From the NCBI RefSeq assembly GCF_902729425.1, contig NZ_CACVCH010000042.1:1-64000 (forward strand): 64,000 nt of DNA. Direction: 5' to 3'. Below the pieces are notes generated by a model. The model had not been told where the DNA came from and made no database searches. It worked only from the letters and a program-made list of their open reading frames with translations. How positions within the stretch are numbered: the first letter of the stretch is position 1; each line of letters opens with the position of its first letter. The position numbers and the translations under genes are program-made. The stretch is from Magnetospirillum sp. SS-4. GTDB taxonomy: Bacteria; Pseudomonadota; Alphaproteobacteria; Rhodospirillales; Magnetospirillaceae. Positions 61,249 to 64,000 of the stretch are shown here, piece after piece.

Positions 61249-62157
61249 ATGAACTACGCTCGCACGGCTCTTCTTCTCGCCGCCATGACGGGCCTGTTCG
61301 TCGCGATCGGCTGGATGGTCGGCGGACAGAGCGGCATGGTGGTCTCGTTCCTGCTGGCCCTGGCCATGAACGCCTTCGCCTACTGGAATTCGGACCGCAT
61401 GGTGCTGTCCATGTACGGCGCCCGCCAGGTGGATTCCAATTCCGCCCCCGGCCTTCACGCCATGGTGGCGCGCCTGGCCGGGCGCGCCGGCCTGCCCATG
61501 CCCAAGGTCTTCATCATCGATTCGCCGCAGCCCAACGCCTTCGCCACCGGCCGCGACCCCGAGCACGCCTCGGTGGCGGCCACCACCGGGCTTTTGAACC
61601 TGCTGTCGCCGGAGGAGGTCGAGGGCGTCATGGCCCATGAACTGGCCCATGTGAAGAACCGCGATACCCTGATCATGACCATCACCGCCACCATCGCCGG
61701 CGCCATCGGCATGATCGCCCAGTTCGGCATGTTCTTTGGCGGCTCGCACCGCAATGACGAAAACGGCGGCTCGCCGCTGGGCGCGGTCGGCATGCTCCTG
61801 GTGGCCATCATAGCCCCCATGGCGGCGATGCTGGTGCAGATGGCGATTTCGCGCGGGCGGGAATACGCCGCCGACGCCGAGGGCGCCGCCATCTGCGGCA
61901 ATCCGCTGTGGCTGGCCTCGGCGCTGGCGCGGCTCGACGCCGGCGTCCACGCCATTCCCAATCACCGGGCCGAGGCCAATCCGGCCACCGCCCATCTGTT
62001 CATCGTCAACCCGCTGGCCGGCGGCGCCGTCGACAGCCTGTTCTCGACCCATCCCAGCATGGCGAACCGCATCGACGCGCTGCGCCGGATGACGGCCGCC
62101 GCCCCGCCGCCGATGCCGCCGCGCGGTTTCGGCCGCCGTCGCGGGCCGTGGGGCTGA
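61249..62157 (+). CDS. htpX: membrane metalloprotease HtpX
   Basis: 302-residue M48 zinc protease of the inner membrane that degrades misfolded membrane proteins. Two N-terminal transmembrane helices (about 5-45), [16 protein letters not shown], the zinc motif HELAH (130-134) in [14 protein letters not shown], two more hydrophobic segments (about 140-195), and the third ligand in [16 protein letters not shown] 61249 gives the standard [11 protein letters not shown] start with GGAGA upstream. The next gene starts four bases after the stop. Confidence 0.96.
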   Translation: MNYARTALLLAAMTGLFVAIGWMVGGQSGMVVSFLLALAMNAFAYWNSDRMVLSMYGARQVDSNSAPGLHAMVARLAGRAGLPMPKVFIIDSPQPNAFATGRDPEHASVAATTGLLNLLSPEEVEGVMAHELAHVKNRDTLIMTITATIAGAIGMIAQFGMFFGGSHRNDENGGSPLGAVGMLLVAIIAPMAAMLVQMAISRGREYAADAEGAAICGNPLWLASALARLDAGVHAIPNHRAEANPATAHLFIVNPLAGGAVDSLFSTHPSMANRIDALRRMTAAAPPPMPPRGFGRRRGPWG

Positions 62158-62161
62158 ACGG

Positions 62162-63466
62162 ATGACCCTTGCCCTCGAACTGGCGGTCATCGGCTTCCTG
62201 GTCATCTTGAACGGCTGGTTCGCCATGTCGGAGATGGCGGTGGTGTCGGCACGGCGCGCCCGGCTGGCGGCGCGGGCCGCCGACGGCAGCCGGGGAGCGG
62301 AGGCGGCGCTGGCCCTGGCCGACAATCCGGGGCGGTTCCTGTCCTCGGTCCAGATCGGCATCACCCTGATCGGCATCCTGGCCGGCGCCTATTCCGGCGC
62401 CACCCTGACCAGCCAACTGGCCGCCTGGATCGCCCAGTGGCCGGCCCTGGCGCCGGCGGCCGACATTCTCTCCATGGCCGTGGTGGTGGGGGCCATCACC
62501 TACGCCTCGCTGATCTTCGGCGAGCTGGTGCCCAAGCACATCGCCCTGGCCAATCCCGAGGGCATCGCCGCGCTGATCGCGCGGCCCATGACCAGGGTGG
62601 CCCGTCTGGCGGCGCCCGCCGTCTGGCTGCTGGAACATTCCAGCCAGGCGATTCTCGCCATCTTGCGGATACGCAAGTCCGATGATTCGGCGGTGACCGA
62701 GGAAGAGGTCCGGGCCATGATCGCCGAAGGCACCGAGACCGGCGTGTTCAACCCCAGGGAACAGGAACTTCTGGCCGGCGTCATGCGGTTCGGCGACCGC
62801 AAGGTCCGGGCGATCATGACGCCGCGCAGCGAGGTCGAGATGATCGGCCTCGACTGGGATTTCGAACGCATCCGCGCGACGCTACGCCAAAGCCGGCATT
62901 CGCGCTTTCCGGTCTTTCGCGGCGATTCCGACGACGTCATCGGGCTGGTCCAGGCCAAGACCGTGCTGCACGCCCTGCTGGACGGTGGGGCGCTGGACGT
63001 GGCCGGGCTGGTCGAACCGCTGGAGGTGGTTCACGACAACGGGCCGGCGCTTCGGGTTCTCGACACCCTGCGCGGTTCCGCCATCCACATGGCGCTGGTG
63101 GTCGACGAATACGGCAGCGTCCAGGGCGTCGTCACCCCCTCGGACATCTTGGGGGCCATCGCCGGGCGGCTGGAGGACGGCGATGGCGACGAGGGCGAAT
63201 CGCTGGTGCGGCGCGACGACGGTTCGTTCCTGGTGGACGGCGACATGGCCGCCGATCTGGTGGCCGAGCGCATCGGCTGCCGCATCATGGACGAGGACGA
63301 CGCCGATTACGCCACCGTCGCCGGCTTCATCCTGGCCAAGTCGCGCACCATTCCCGCCACCGGCGACAGCTTCGTCTGGGGCGGCTGGCGATTCGAGGTG
63401 GTTGACATGGACGGCCGCCGCATCGACAAGGTAATGATCGGGCGACAGCCGGAAGAGACCGGCTGA
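62162..63466 (+). CDS. CNNM/CorC-type hemolysin-family protein (DUF21-CBS-CorC)
   Basis: 434 residues: a DUF21 membrane domain (about 1-190, three to four helices, with FAMSEMAVVSARR and FGELVPKHIAL), a CBS pair (about 205-330, IMTPRSEVEMIGL and VVDEYGSVQGVVTPSDIL) and a C-terminal CorC/HlyC domain (about 345-430). The family includes magnesium/cobalt efflux and general cation transporters and TlyC-like proteins; no haemolytic role is implied. It is four bases after htpX and may be co-transcribed. Confidence 0.92.
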   Translation: MTLALELAVIGFLVILNGWFAMSEMAVVSARRARLAARAADGSRGAEAALALADNPGRFLSSVQIGITLIGILAGAYSGATLTSQLAAWIAQWPALAPAADILSMAVVVGAITYASLIFGELVPKHIALANPEGIAALIARPMTRVARLAAPAVWLLEHSSQAILAILRIRKSDDSAVTEEEVRAMIAEGTETGVFNPREQELLAGVMRFGDRKVRAIMTPRSEVEMIGLDWDFERIRATLRQSRHSRFPVFRGDSDDVIGLVQAKTVLHALLDGGALDVAGLVEPLEVVHDNGPALRVLDTLRGSAIHMALVVDEYGSVQGVVTPSDILGAIAGRLEDGDGDEGESLVRRDDGSFLVDGDMAADLVAERIGCRIMDEDDADYATVAGFILAKSRTIPATGDSFVWGGWRFEVVDMDGRRIDKVMIGRQPEETG

Positions 63467-63503
63467 TCCCCACGCCAGGATCAGAGGACCGCCGCACGGC
63501 ATC

Positions 63504-64000
63504 ATGCCCCATTCCCCCATCATCGATTCCCTGATCTTCCTGGTGGTGGCGGTGGTGGTGACGCCGCTGTGCCGGCGGGTTGGCGTCAGCCCCATCCTCG
63601 GCTATCTGCTGGCCGGCACCCTGATCGGTCCCCACGGCCTGCATGTGATCGCCGAGACCGACAGCACCCGGCTGCTGGCGGAACTGGGCATCGTCTTCCT
63701 GCTGTTCATGATCGGGCTGGAACTGTCGCCGGAGCGCCTGCGCGTCATCCGCCACTACATCTTCGGACTGGGCAGCGCCCAGGTGGCGGTGACCGCCGGG
63801 CTGATCGGCGGCGGCGCCGTCCTGATGGGGATGGAGCCCCGCGCCGCCATCGTGGTGGGAATGGCGCTGGCGTTCTCGTCCACCGCCTTCGTGCTGCAAG
63901 TGCTGAACGAGCGCGGCGAGCTGACCAGCCAGAGCGGTCGCGTCGCCATCGCCGTCCTGATCCTCCAGGATCTGGCGGTGGTGCCGCTGCTGGTGCTGGT
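63504..64000 (+). CDS. KefB/KefC-type monovalent cation:proton antiporter (partial)
   Basis: The first 165 residues of a CPA2-family antiporter; the gene runs off the window. IIDSLIFLVVAVVVTPLCRR, then SPILGYLLAGTLIGPHGL, ELGIVFLLFMIGLELSPERL, FSSTAFVLQVLNE and VAIAVLILQDLAVVPLLVL are typical of KefB/KefC. It exchanges K+ or Na+ for protons. A TrkA-N domain would be expected downstream for Kef-type regulation, but is out of view. It starts at ATG 63504, 37 bases after the CNNM gene. Confidence 0.9.
   Translation, partial: MPHSPIIDSLIFLVVAVVVTPLCRRVGVSPILGYLLAGTLIGPHGLHVIAETDSTRLLAELGIVFLLFMIGLELSPERLRVIRHYIFGLGSAQVAVTAGLIGGGAVLMGMEPRAAIVVGMALAFSSTAFVLQVLNERGELTSQSGRVAIAVLILQDLAVVPLLVL

Overview
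The window looks like chromosomal DNA of a free-living, nitrogen-fixing, chemotactic alphaproteobacterium, most likely Rhodospirillales close to Magnetospirillum. It is strongly GC-rich with G/C-ending codons throughout. It carries draT/draG divergent from nifHDK in the Rhodospirillum/Azospirillum style, a cheA-W-Y-B-R operon, ChpT (an alphaproteobacterial histidine phosphotransferase), a class II-like AroA and an M23 peptidase-bactofilin pair. The genus is an inference. I see no rRNA, tRNA, CRISPR array, insertion sequence or prophage.

Layout. 1-3.3 kb: a methyltransferase, then a DUF2249 / NnrS-like membrane protein / hemerythrin operon behind an FNR/NnrR-type palindrome. 3.3-10.1 kb: housekeeping genes (Nudix hydrolase, FYDLN zinc-ribbon protein, aroA-queE-queD, purD, xseA). 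10.1-15.7 kb: complete chemotaxis operon on the minus strand with a hybrid CheA. 15.9-23.1 kb: a tightly overlapped minus-strand operon in which a GAF-PP2C-HATPase regulator and a STAS protein lead into an MCE/Mla-type lipid ABC transporter (mlaE, mlaF, mlaD, lipoprotein), an rRNA/tRNA uridine methyltransferase and chpT. 23.3-31.5 kb: signalling cluster with EAL-CBS-GGDEF, periplasmic binding protein plus 1138-residue hybrid kinase, a truncated receiver fragment, a single receiver and a receiver-PP2C phosphatase.

31.5-44.6 kb: guaB, uvrC, an AT-rich spacer with a DnaA box, a pteridine-reductase-like SDR coupled to a degenerate Ser/Thr kinase, nfuA, a Usp, the TIGR02186/TauE pair, DUF2333, trpS, and a nucleotide-sugar dehydrogenase with a GT9 glycosyltransferase. 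44.7-52.1 kb: aspC, then draG-draT facing nifH-nifD-nifK across a regulatory region with two NifA sites and two sigma-54 promoters. 52.1-64 kb: a receiver-pentapeptide fusion, a DUF58/BatA-DUF4159/GATase-like membrane operon lacking its usual MoxR ATPase, M23 peptidase and bactofilin behind a CtrA-like box, htpX, a CNNM/CorC-type protein, and the start of a KefB/C-type antiporter that runs off the window.

The most striking observation is at nifH. Its Shine-Dalgarno sequence is followed at ideal spacing by AGG instead of ATG, and the only upstream in-frame ATGs lie in or at the start site of the sigma-54 promoter. Next are the partner-switching module fused to the lipid transporter operon, the receiver-pentapeptide fusion, the kinase lacking its catalytic aspartate, and the DnaA-box spacer upstream of uvrC.
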